From contig WPIO01000033.1 in the NCBI GenBank assembly GCA_009760855.2, positions 3,885,001 through 3,949,000 of the forward strand: a DNA stretch of 64,000 nt. The letters are read 5' to 3'. Below are positions 16,401-29,600 of this stretch, one piece after another. Position numbers and translations under genes: made by a program. How positions within the stretch are numbered: the first letter of the stretch is position 1; every line of letters starts with the position of its first letter. This DNA comes from Cristatella mucedo (Eukaryota > Bryozoa > Phylactolaemata > Cristatellidae). The notes beneath the pieces were generated by a model, which saw nothing but the letters and a program-made list of their open reading frames with translations, made no database searches and was not told the DNA's origin.

Positions 16401-19400
16401 TCTTCGGATTATGTATGAAACGGTTGGAGCCGTTGCAAGGAATCAATCTGGGCAGCTTGGATGGTCTATAGGAGCTGACAGCCTGAGTTAGTAGTTTTTT
16501 ATTTATTGTATTTTTTCACATGCATTGAATTAAACCCCAAATCTTTCTAGCAGCTTCTTAAAGGTTGGATGTTGTACGGAGATCATGAAAAAGGTAGACT
16601 GATGCTTGGCAGCCGTTCATAAATCGGAGTCCAGAACAGCAAGTGACAGTAACAGCTAATAACGTTACAAGATTTTAATTAATGGTCGTGTGTGGTCATT
16701 ATATAGGGGTGTGGGTCACACAGTTATTATACAATGACATGTTTTCTTCTGCTGCCAGCTGTGGCATATCCTTTCCAGCCGTTCTGAGCTGCTACTTCCA
16801 TGCAACACCTGACTGCCCTCCTGACTCAGCATATCACTTCCTCTCTGTTTGGTGAGATAATGTCTGTTGGCTATGTTATTCGCACCGAAAGTGGCTTAGG
16901 CTTTGAGGGCACTGTAAAAAACATTCCTTCGCACCACCCTCTTAGTCTTGGTGTAGTCATAGGAAGAAATTCATTAATTTATAGCTTATCTAACCGTAAT
17001 TGCTTTAATTAGCGTTTCACGATAAGTAGTAGTCGCTTTTATAACTCTAGTCGATAAATGCTTTTCAGGCAATCCACCTGCTTGCAAAGTGCTATTTCTA
17101 GCAACCCAGAATTGAAATATATTTCCTGTCAGTGACAGCATCCTATGTATTGCTAGCATAACATTGTTTCTGGATGGCAGCAGCAGTAGTGATGCTAATA
17201 GTGACGAGGCCCAACGGGTGAATTATTAGCTTTTGATTGAGAAATATCATAATTCTGATGACGAGGATGGCAACGTAATAGCTTGGAGATCCATCAGATC
17301 ATATTTGCTGCCAGTCTTTAAGCAACGCTTCATCCGCATTTTCATCTAGTGGTGATTACACTGTTGTAGTTGGGTGAATGTGCTATGGTTTTAGGTCTAG
17401 CGCTACTTCAAATGGCTGAAAGTTATCGGACTCTTCAGCAACTTCGCGATCAGCAGGTGAGAAGTGAATCAAGCTTTTTTAAGAAAACAAACGAATTCTT
17501 ATGACCATATATAGGTAGGTGAGAATACTAGGGGCCCGCCCTGGGGCTTTGGGCATCCTTCAGATTGTTACTAGCCTCAAGCCTGTAGCCTTTTCGGATT
17601 ACCCGGTTATAAATAGTGTCAACTGCCCTAAGAAAAAATTCTACTGCAGGCAGGATTTAAAAGAAATACTAACTGATTCAACAGCTTTTTTTGTATAAGC
17701 GTCAGAAGTTTCTCTATGGCCATCACTACCGCTTGCAGTGGCGATGAAGAACCACCGACCACAGGATTCGGCTGAAAAGCAACCGCCTTACAAAGTGTGC
17801 CATCACGGCTGAATACATTATCTCGGTCTACATATGTGGCAGTAATCGATGGCCATCATGGGAAGGCCATTAAAATTTGTATGGGTATTAGATGTGGAAA
17901 TTGAGTACAGGCCTTATTCAAGGGCGGATTTGGTCGTCCTGTCGATTGATCACCTTTATATGAATTCAACAACAACAGGGCTCAACACAAATCCAGGACG
18001 TACTTCCACGATCATTATTTCTTGCTTTCCTATACCAAAACCCTTCATTCAGTAACAAATCTTTCCTTTTATGCGATACTATCTTCTCCATATAGACTGG
18101 TCGATATGGACAGGAATGATTAAAAGAATATGGCGGCAAACAGAAACAAAAATAAATAAGAGAAAATGTAGATTATTAGTAAATTGATCTTGAATTAGTT
18201 GTAATTTTTTTAATAAAATTGTTTCAATACATTTTTGCTTTATAAAATTTTCAATACAACTTATTTTAAAAATGTATTTTCTTCCTCGTAATGGACAAAG
18301 TTCGATGTTATAAGCTAATGACAATATAAAGTATTTCTAAAAATATTCTTTTAATTACTCTGGGCGTTTTTGTCGGGGCTATTTTGTCAGGGGCTACGTT
18401 TTGTCGGGGTGCCAAATGGTTCACCTCTTTTTGTTTACTATTACATTCTCCAGCAAATAATGCTAGGCGAAACAACGATTGGCAATAAATTACAGTCGGT
18501 TCCATCATATTGGGGCAGACCATCCTTTGACTACGGCTTGTGAAATTAGCACGCCTACTTTACCACTGTTGAGATTTTTCGATAATCATACGAAAATACC
18601 ACAAATATAAGTAAGATGAAAGAGGCAACAACTGCACCTTAGACAATTTAGGCATTCTGCTTATTGCAGAGGACTAAATGTATTACTAGGTCTCACTAGC
18701 CACACAGAAACATGTTCCTCGGTTGACAATAGCTAGCTATAGAGCGTTCGCTTTCTCTGTCGCACCTGATATGCTTGATCGTGTACGTGATCTTGCATGC
18801 ACCAACTCAGGCATCTTAATCGTCACGGAGAACGCTTGGCCTACCAGCTTTGAATGGTGGGTCATTGTCATATGCTGCAATGCTAACCTGATTGAGCACG
18901 ACTAGGCGGCTCCTACTTGGGATGCCATCTCAGCCATGTCAACAATTCTGACAATGATAAGTCAAGAAAAACCAGCCCACTTGTGCTATCCTCTGCCTGC
19001 TCACATGCATGTCCGGCATTCTTGGCTGATAAATTCGGTGACCACAAAAATCATAAAATGCTGATCTGGTTGTAGGTGACCCTTATGAAGTTACGATTTG
19101 GAAATAAAGTTGAATTTGAGCTACAGAGCAACCACCAAAGGGCGTCTGTGAGCGTCTGCTGCTGCTGCTGCCGTGTGCTGCTGCTGCTGATCTCGAGTGC
19201 TTCGATAAGTCAATGCATACAAGGCGTCTCGTACTGTGCACCATGATGTACATCCACCTGCCTTTATGCTATCATCAACTCCTTACTTCCAGTATAGCTG
19301 TGACCTGTGAACCTGTAGAATTAATTTCGTAGTGCGAGTTTTTGTTACTATAATGTAATAATGTATAATGTTATGTAATGTATAATGCAAGAGAACTTCT

Positions 19401-22400
19401 GCATGGATGCTTCCGTAGATAGAACCACTTGCTAATAGCAGATTGGCTCAGCTATGTCAGTAGAGTAGAGCAGCAATAACCATAGTGGCATAGATGCATC
19501 TAACCATACCACTTGATGTCAACTGCATTATTGCTAAAATTCGGGCTTGTTTAGATAAGGATACCACGTCTAAGTTGGTCCATGTATTTGTGACATCCCG
19601 TCTCGACTTCTGCAACTCACTGCTTACTGGCCTACAGGCATGTGCGATCAGGCGATTGCAGCTGGTGCAAAACTCTGCAGCTAGGCTTGTCTGTCGTGAG
19701 CATCGCAGTTGCCACATCACACCACTTCTCACCGATCTGCACTGGCTACCAGTCAAGCAATGGATTGACTTCAAGGTTTTGTCGCTCACTTTTAGGTCAC
19801 TTCATTCTTTGGCTCCAGACTATCTCTCAGATGTACTCCCCCACCAGGGCAAGCATCGTACCACCCGCTTTTCGGAATCCAGCAGTTTACCAATACCTCG
19901 AACAAACCTCAAATCCTTTGGAGACCGTGCATTTAGTTCGTATGCTTCCAAAGCCTGGAACTCCCTCCCGACTTATGTCAGAACATCCCCTGACCTGACC
20001 ACATTAAAAAAGAACTTAAAAAAGAAAAAAAAACACCTATTTAGGACAGCATTTAATGAGTCCTTGTGATTCGTCCTTCATGTGCTTATGTGTGCTGACA
20101 CTGTGCATGCTGCCACTAACCACATTTGCATGCTGACCTTGTGCATGTCACCCCTAACCATATTATTCATTTCGTTTGTTTTTCAAGCATGATATTACTC
20201 ACCATTCAATCGCGTTTCCCTTTGCAGCAAATGTAAAGCGCCTAGAGAGAGATTGAGTTCTCTGAGGGTGCTTTGTCAAGTGCTGTATTATTATTATTAT
20301 CATTATTATTATTGTGATTCTAATGGAGGGCTACTTAATGTATGTACGTTTTACTTTCAAGGAGAAGCAGAAGAAATACTCGATGGTGCACCTCAAGTGT
20401 GAGCAGTCACTCCTGAAGAGCCTCGAAAGCCTCAAGAAGCACAGGAAGAAGAAGAGATCATCGGTGGACCACAAGGAAGCCCAGGTGGAGACCGTTGCTT
20501 GCTTATGCTCGAAGCTGTCGTCTGCTGGGCCGTGTGTTTCCTATCCGTATGCTGTGCCATCTATGCAGCTTCTATAGCTACTCCATGCTGCTCCTGTCCT
20601 TGCCTGCTGCTGCCACCACCGAAGCTTGCTGGGACTGCAGCTCCCAAAGTTCCCCTCTCCTCCACAGCCACTAGCTTGGCGTTTCTGGGTGCTTTCATGC
20701 TTCTCGTGCTTGCGTACTGACATAAGCATTCCTGTCGAGCTCTGACTTTACTATTGGATGTTTAGAGATGTAAGATATTTGTCTTAACTCGTCAGCAGCA
20801 ACTGCAAAGACTCAAGGTCGAATAAGGATTGTTCATTGGCATTAAGCTTCGACTATATATCTAATTTCTACAATCCTAGGCAGGTTGACTAATGTATCTA
20901 AATCTAAATATAATAAATGGGTAGCCTGAAAAGTCGTTCAATTAGTGACGGTACCGGTTGCTGATGCTGCCGACAAGAGCGCCCAAACTCCGTCTCCGGT
21001 GTAGTTGTCCGAGTTTCTCCTGTGACCCGAGATGCTGGTGCCATTGTTCGAACACCATGGTCTAGGCTTGGGCACCCTGGCTAGTGCTGCATCCCTGTGA
21101 TTAAGACAGTCTGGAATATCTGCCGACGATGAAGTGAGACGAGATCTGAGCAGTGTGAGAGACATGGAAACATGACATCTGCCTTATTTATGTAAATATT
21201 CTATTTGAAAATTGCCGTGAGTATATCTTAGGTTTATTGGTCATATCAGTATATGACCTCGTTGAGCAATGGCTGGGTTCTCGGCAGCATTCGGTAGACG
21301 TGACTGCAGCTATAAGGCGGTTGCTCTTCACGACCTCGTGAACCTTCAATATTTGGAGGTCGTGGGTTCGAATCCTGCAGTGGGCGATCCTTTATTGCCA
21401 CTGCAAGTGGCAATAAAAGCCTTAAAGGTTCTTCTGCCGCTATACAAAAAGAGGCTGTTAAATCAGGTATTATTTTTTAAACGCTAAGCTGGAAACCCGA
21501 AAGCTTAATATTAAAAAGTTGGAAGAAGCACCTGCTGTGCAGGAACAGAAGCAAATTGACGAGTTGGAGTTTCCCGGTCATAATGTGCTCGGAAGACTAA
21601 ATCAATCGGGAACTGACATAGATCGGTTTCAATGATGAGGTGGCAAATTAGTCACGACTTTGATGCACAATTTCGGAAGTTATCATGTCATGTCCCTGAT
21701 TCCACATTGTAGCTTATGGATAAGCGACTCTGAAATTTGAAGGCCATTTTTCTTAATGATGACTTCCAAAACCTGGAAATATAGGTCTGTGGAGTGACAA
21801 AAGTGGATAAACATATGCATAGTACCAAAGAGCCCTGATTGGATCAGTGTTGACAGTTAGTCATGCTGATTTCCACTGAAAAGAGCTCTTAACCCATGGC
21901 AGCAGTAGAGGGAAACCAACATAATCTATTTTTTCCAAGACTGAGAATTTAATCACTACCGACATTTATGTTTATAAATAAAATGAATGGCTTGTCAAAA
22001 CCAGTTCAAAATAGCGTCATACGCACAACGCCGGACTAAGGCTAAGAAAGTCGTACGTCTTATAGCAGCAGCTTGAGGTCCTACCGTCGCAGTATGAGAT
22101 GCTCTGTCACCTTCTGTCACCTGGTGGCAGGAAATCAAGGAAAATAGTAAACTGGTAACCATAACCCATTTGCATTTGGTGATATATATATATTACCAAA
22201 TATAACAAATAATAATAATATAACCCTTTATATATACAGAAAAAAATGTATATATGTATTTATTTATTTATATATATATGATTGAAATGCAATGAATGAT
22301 TTGCTGATGAATTGCGATAGCTGCAAACAGATTAGGAAATTCATCCAAAAACTAGATAAATAATGTACCGAATAACTTCTTTTTTACATTTTGACGAATA

Positions 22401-25400
22401 GGATATTTTGGGAATTCCTGAAGTATGCTATATTTGTTTAGTAAGAACTATGCTTTATTCAATCGCGTCCTACAGCCTATTGTAATCACCCCCTCCTTCA
22501 GAAAACTATTTTTGGAGTAATAAGCAACTGAAGCTTCATTTTACCCAACAACTCAGTAATCCTTCGACTGGTTAATCGCCAAAACTCACCAACCTATCAA
22601 TCATCGTTGCAATTAAAACGTATCCCTGACCAAGTCGGATGGCCTGGATGCAGCAATGCCGATCCTCTCTTCAAACAGCTACTCAAAACTGATGGGAGCC
22701 TTCTGGCAAGAATTTGCTAAACTATAAATCTTGCTTTACATAGTTGATATCCCACTCTTCTTGGTGGTGGAAACGCTGAGTACTGCCATCAAAGAGGATA
22801 ACACCCTAATCATACCAAATCCTCCTGGTTTTTTGCCTGTCTATTTTGTGTCGATAGTATCATAGCATACCCACCTAGCAATCCAAGACCTAGTTGTGCG
22901 TGTAGCTTGAGGCTAATTCCTCACTTGCATGCTGGGTGGTGTAAGTGCTCATCCATAGACTGACTGATAACTGTAAGGCTGGTATGGATTAAGTGCCACG
23001 AATGGTCTGGCTAAAGAGGGAGCTGAGCTACCCATCTTCGGTTACTGCTACTCTTTACTCTCACAGCGAGCTATAATGCACCGGGATAGAGATTTGGTTC
23101 CCCTAGGCTGCTAACCAAGCAACCTGTGTGGCTGGACTGGGCTCTTCATATTGGTCAACTGAAGTGCGACCATCATCAGTAGTTGGGAATTTAGCCGTCC
23201 TCCTTGATAACGGCATGAAGTTTGAAAACTTCATTAACAAGACCGCTTCTGCAGCTAGACATGTAAGATTAGGGGCTGTACCACGATGGCTTGCTAAAAC
23301 CTTACTAGCTGCTAGCTCTCAGGTAATGTCTTAAATGGTTTCCGTTTTGATTGGGCTACCATAAAACTCATTAAGCCTTTGCAGCAGATGATGAATTCGG
23401 TTGCAAGTTTAGTCAACAAATCCCAGAGGCTCAGCCATGTGTCTCGGTTACCGAAGGAGTTGCGATGGCTCCGGGTCGATCAACCGATACAGAGCTAAAT
23501 TCTCAACTACTCATGCATTGCAGTGCCCCATTTATTTCTTTTTAGGCTTCCTTTGTGAGTGAGAAAAAAAAGGCGGGTAGCTAATGATTACACCTAATCG
23601 GTGCACGGTGATTCATGTTGAAGGCTGGAGCAGTCGACTTGTTCGGCTGCCGTAAACCATACCGCAACTAGAGCTGTGCCCCTTATCCCTGCAGCATCCC
23701 TGTGCTAATCATGTGTGCTTTACCGGAAGCCGAAGCTTGGTTGATCACATTGCTGTTGATACAGCCAGGGAGAGATTCGATTGAACCACTAAATACTGCA
23801 GCAGCTTTCGGATCAGTCCAAGTGCACCAGGGCCCACTTGTTCTGTGGGCACTTGGTTGCAATCTTACTGCATCGGTGCTGACTTTAGTTTCCTGTTTGC
23901 TTCCTCACTGCTCATTAGGCATTGGGTTTTACTTGGCAGGGCGACCATGGGTGAGGCCAAGAAAATCCTGCCGGTCGACTGGTCTGGCCGGCACCAGGCA
24001 GACCGCAACAGTCCTCACTTGCTTTGATGCACCTACACAGCTATTGTGTGTAACTGGCACTGACGTGCCATGGGCTCTCTTGCTAGCTTAGCTTTTCCAA
24101 ACTCAGGTACTTGCATGCTGGTGATGCCTAGGCCATGCTTACACCATGCCTACACCACAGTATATGCCCAAAAGAGGCATATACTGTGGTGTAGGCTGCC
24201 CAACATACTATCGACAGAAAATTAAGAGTGGTCTGTATTATTTTCTGGTCTCCCACTGGTTTCACAGTACATGGTTTAGCGATTGGTTATAGCAGCTATA
24301 GCGATTGATATATTGGTTTAGCGAGCGAATGCACCAAGGTATTTCAATAAGTTTTCCTGATCAATAGCTCTTCAAAGACTATGCTAATGGCCTGCCACAT
24401 CCATTGTTTTATGTGGTGCTACTAAAGCCTACCACACTACTGGTAATGTGTCGGTTACTGCTAGGTAATCTTCCCAAAAACGAATGTGGTTAGGTTATTT
24501 TCATACTCTGTGAAAATCTTTCGTGTAAGCTTCTCCATTACCAGGAATACCCACAGATTTAGTGTTATGCTTCAAAGCATGAGAGACGGTCATTGTACTA
24601 CTATTATCAAATCATGTTCTTGGACTGGTTTGAACTATTGCTGGGGCATTTCTCTTTTTATAATTGCTCAAGGAACTGCACAGAATTCGTCAAAAGCCTC
24701 AATTGTATTACGATTGATCATCATATTTGTAAGACTGTAAAGGCCAGCTTACATTTAGCTCTCATAATCATGGACTTTCCCCGGAGTTCGTTAAGATGGG
24801 GGAAGTCGAACCTTCAAAAGGGAGTACTGAATCTTGACCTTGGCCGATCCTAACAATCGTAGGGCAGCAGGCTTTTTTGGGTGAGCCCCTGAAGCAGGAG
24901 GCATGCTGCCTGGAAGCACATCCCTTACACCCATGCACAAAATTTACTGGTATTGACAGTTGGACCACCAGCTTACGACTCAATTCTGTGGAGCCGAAGC
25001 TCAGTACGGCCAAGTGTGGCCAAGTGTCGTGTCAATTATATAATAATAATAATAATAATAATACTTTGATATAGCACCCTGTGAGAACTCAATCTTTTTC
25101 TAGGCACTTTACATTTGCTGCATAGGAAATTGCTACTGCAAATTTATCACTGACTTACGTTTATCATTGTTATGTCAATGCTTGAGAAGCTTACACATGC
25201 AGAGATAAATAAATAAAGATCAGCTGATTTAACAGCCTGATTTGCATAGCAGCAGGATAGCCTTAACGACTATCGCCACCACTTGCAGTTGGCAATCGCA
25301 GTACTATTAATGTAATAGCTTAGCATTCTCGACCTACCCCATGAGAACGTCAGTAGTTATCGGTCGTCGTAATAGCAAGTTTTTTGCTAGAAAAAAATCA

Positions 25401-25474
25401 GCCCAGATGTGCTGTGCTAGTGTTGGTGATATGTGTCTCTTGCTTTGCAATTTCCCAAAATATAGTGACTTGGT

Positions 25475-25558
<84 letters not shown>

Positions 25559-26529
25559 ATTGCAGGATGTAGCTGTGATAGGCTAGTGTAAAATACTGAA
25601 GATTTCTTTCAAGACTCGGATGCAAATTGCTACGAATTTGGGCATCAACCGATAGCGTTTCAGCTTACTGATTTTCTCTCCGGCCCCCACCGATTTGAAT
25701 ATGGATCCTGCCTGAAGCTAGAAGTTACTCTGCAGGGATGCTGTCAAAATGTTTCTAAGTGCCTTCATATCGTTGCTATCGCACCCAGCAAGCCGGCTGT
25801 GCTTTATCCGGTCACCAAGCACTGGGTGCTTTATGGCAACACTATCAGTCAGTGCTGCCTGAGGACAAGGTGGTTTAAATATAATCATACTTGTCTCTAA
25901 TAATGTTTTCTGGATATTTCAGACGTACAAAGAAGCACAGCAGAGGTCCTTGGAGCTGGATTCCTCTCTCGCAGGCGGCTTGAAGGAAGTATGCATAGTA
26001 TTTAGGGTTCATCTGCTCAGTAATGCCTAGCAAGTGCTGGTTACAGCATGTCCCCATCCCGTTCTTAGGCAGCCGTTGCAGAATCGGTGAGCATGAACTA
26101 GTGCATTCATCTTGCGTTCAAAAGTGGATCGTCATCAGAGCATGGATGTTCCATAGCACGGCCTGGCAGCTGGTATCCAGTACAGGCACCAATACAAAAC
26201 CAGCAAGCCAGTAAAATCTCCACATGCTGCTTTCTTTGCTCCGTGGTCCAATAGGGTGTGATGAGTGCCTATATTGCACATGAATGTATGAGTCAGAAAA
26301 TTAACTCCGGCAGTGTGCTGACGACACCCGCCCTTTTAACGCTTGTTAGTGTCCAAGCCCTGGCGGAGATATAGATTTCTTTTTGAGTAAAAGTAAAACT
26401 ATGGGATCAGAGATTTTGGTGCACTTGTGAATGAGCAGAGGCTCTATCTTGGCTCCGAATAATTGTTTGTATTTGCTAATCTTACCTGGGTGGAATGCAT
26501 TGCCAAATCTCTCTCCCTTCCCTCTCTCT

Positions 26530-26619
<90 letters not shown>

Positions 26620-29600
26620 GTGTGTGTGTACGTGCATGCACACATGTGTGGGTGCGTGTGTGTGTAAGAGATGTTCCAAGCAATTTCAGAATGATTTAAA
26701 TAAAAGACTATCTCTAAGAGCAGTAACACTTCCTTTTAACTTGGCTTTAATGATTTTTGGCCACTCATCTCGGTGAAGGCAGCTGACTTGTGCTTGCTGC
26801 TAGTATTAATGCAAGCCGATGTAATGTTTAAATAGCTTGACGATAGCTAGTTGGCTTCGTGATTGCAATATGATGCCTTTATTGAGTGCATATTCATTAT
26901 ATGAACTAATGTTCTGCCATATTAGTATAGCCCTATGTGTAGTTGGCAATGCCCTAAAGTGCTGCATTTGTGTCTTTCAGTGCTTGTCAGTTGAAAAAGA
27001 TAACTATACGTTCGTAACACGACATCTAGCCCAAGACCTCACTGATTTTCTCCACCTTTTCGATCAGGTAAAGCCAGCTGTAACTTTAGTTCCTAAAGAT
27101 AATTTTTACTGTCTCAGTTTTAGATGCTTGATATCATCACACGATTGGTATTCAAGTACATAGCCATGCAGCATGTCGTCACCGACTGCTTTACAATTCT
27201 GCTATGGACGTATTTGATCTTATTTATGAACCTGTGAAGGCAGTATCAAAGCTATAGAAAAGTGCATGGGTTGCTACCCTGACTGCAGTGAAGACAAAGA
27301 GACCAAGACCAATTTACTTAATGAGTACTTATGTGTGTAACTCCATCGGCAGCTACACGAATCTACAAATACTTGGTATATATTACACTAGAGATTGTTG
27401 TAGCACACTCAAAGTCTGAGCGGCTGCCGTTGCGCATGCTGTAGCCTACAAAAAGAAGGTGTGAAGCAAAGATGGGTAAGGAGAATAGTCGTGGAAGTGA
27501 GTAGCATGGAAATAGCTCAGGGCGGCCTGAAAGGATGCTCCAGTACTGGCAGCAGGAGAGCAGATTTTGTTACATCACAATTGTGGAGACAAGCTCCAGA
27601 ATCGAGAACAAAAGCTACTCTTACCAATAGTCTTTTACTAAAAAAAATGGAACAGCTAATTCATTGTTTAGAGAGGACATGAGGGAGTGAGAAGGCTGAA
27701 ACTAGTGCTGCAGTTCAGCTAGGTATGAAGGAGCCAGGCCAAGATGGGCTTTGTGGGGCAGAGTAGGAATTTTTCTCTGCAATAATAATAAAATTAATAC
27801 ATTTTAAATAGCACCCTCAGAGAACTCAATCTCTTTCTAGGCACTTTACATTTACTGAAGAGGAAGGGAGATTGAATGATTACTGGTAGCCTGCTCAATG
27901 ACACTAAGCAAAACATGGTTAGGGGTGACAGCATGCAAATATGGTTAGTGGCAGCATGCACAGTTTTAGGATCCATAAGCACACACGGGACGAATCACTT
28001 GGGTCCACTAAATGCTATAATAATAATAATGCATTTGATATAGACCCCTCAGAACTCAATCTTTTTCTAGACACTTTACATTTGCTGCAAAGAAATGGTA
28101 AATAGATTCGTTTTAAGTTTCTTTTTAAATGTGGTCAAGTCAGGGGAGGTCGTGACGAAAGTCGGAAGTGAGTTCCAGGCTTTGGGAGCACGCGAACTAA
28201 ATGTACGATCTGAAAAAAATTTGAGGTTCGTATGGAGTATAGGTAGACAATTCCGCAAAGCAAGTGGTACGATGCATAGCCTGGTGGGGAAGTAGATCTG
28301 ATAGTTAGGCTAGAGCTAAAGAATGAAAAGACTTAAAAGTGAGTAACAAAACCTTGAAGTCGATGTGCTGCTTGACTGGTAGCCAGTGCAGGTCGGCGAG
28401 GAGTGATGTAATGTGGCAACTGCGATGTTCACGACAGACAAGCCTAGCTGCAGAGTTTTGCACCAGCTGTAAGCGCCTGATTGCACAAACCGACAGGTCA
28501 GCAAGCAGTGAGTTACAGAAGTCAAGACACGATATGACGAATGCATGGACCAATTTAGATGTGGTACCACTACCTAAACAATCCCGAATTTTAACAAAGT
28601 TGTGTAACTGAAAGTAGGAAGACTTGATTGTGGAGCTGATTCGGTCGTCTAACGAATGGTCACATTGGGACATGACACCTAGATTTCGTGCAGATTTAAC
28701 AGGAGATATGCTGGTAAAACAGATTGTGAGTGTTAATCTTTCAAATTTCTGAATCACAGTCTGTTTTCCCATGACTAGTACGTCATGTTATCATCGTTTA
28801 ATTTAAGAAAGTTTGCTGCCATCTATATTCGCCTGTCATCAATACATGCAGCAAGGGTGTTGTGAGGATTTGACGAGTTAGATGGCTGACAGGGATCAAA
28901 GCAAAGGTACAACTGAGCGTCATCTGCATAGAAATGAAAGCTTAGATTGTGCCTGGTAATCATATCGGCAAGAGGGAGAGTATAAACCGTGAAATTAATG
29001 GGACCAAGCACAGAGGCCATGAGGTAACCCATACTTCAAAGGTTCCTCGAATGATCTTTGCCCATTCACATCATTACTCTGGAGTCTCCCACTGAGATAG
29101 GACCTGAACCATTGCAACACAGTGAAAGTGATGCCCAGGCGAGATTAAAAGTGCTCAATAAGGACTTGATGGTCCATAGCATCAAAAGCTGCCGAAAGAT
29201 GGAGCAAAACAAGCAGAGATACTCTAGCTAAGTCTGCATTCCTAAGTAGGTCGTTTGCCCGGAGCAGTGCTGACTCTGTGGAGTGATTAGCTTTAATACC
29301 AGACTGGAACTTTCGCAAGGTTTGAAAGTTCAATATATGAGTTTAACTGGTCAGCCACAACTCGTTCCAGTGTCTTTGATAGAACCGGTCGAAAGGAGAC
29401 TGGGCGGTAGTTGCTTAAGTTCTCTTGGTGTAGTGTTGCTTTCTTGAGTAGTGGCCTGACTACAACCTTTTTGAAAGAGGCTGGGATGCGACCTGAGGCT
29501 AATGACATATTCGTGATGTTAGTTATGCATGCTCTGTATGTATTGATAAACCTGGAGCCATCTATCGTAGCTGCTTAGCAAAGGGAACACGTGACTGCAT

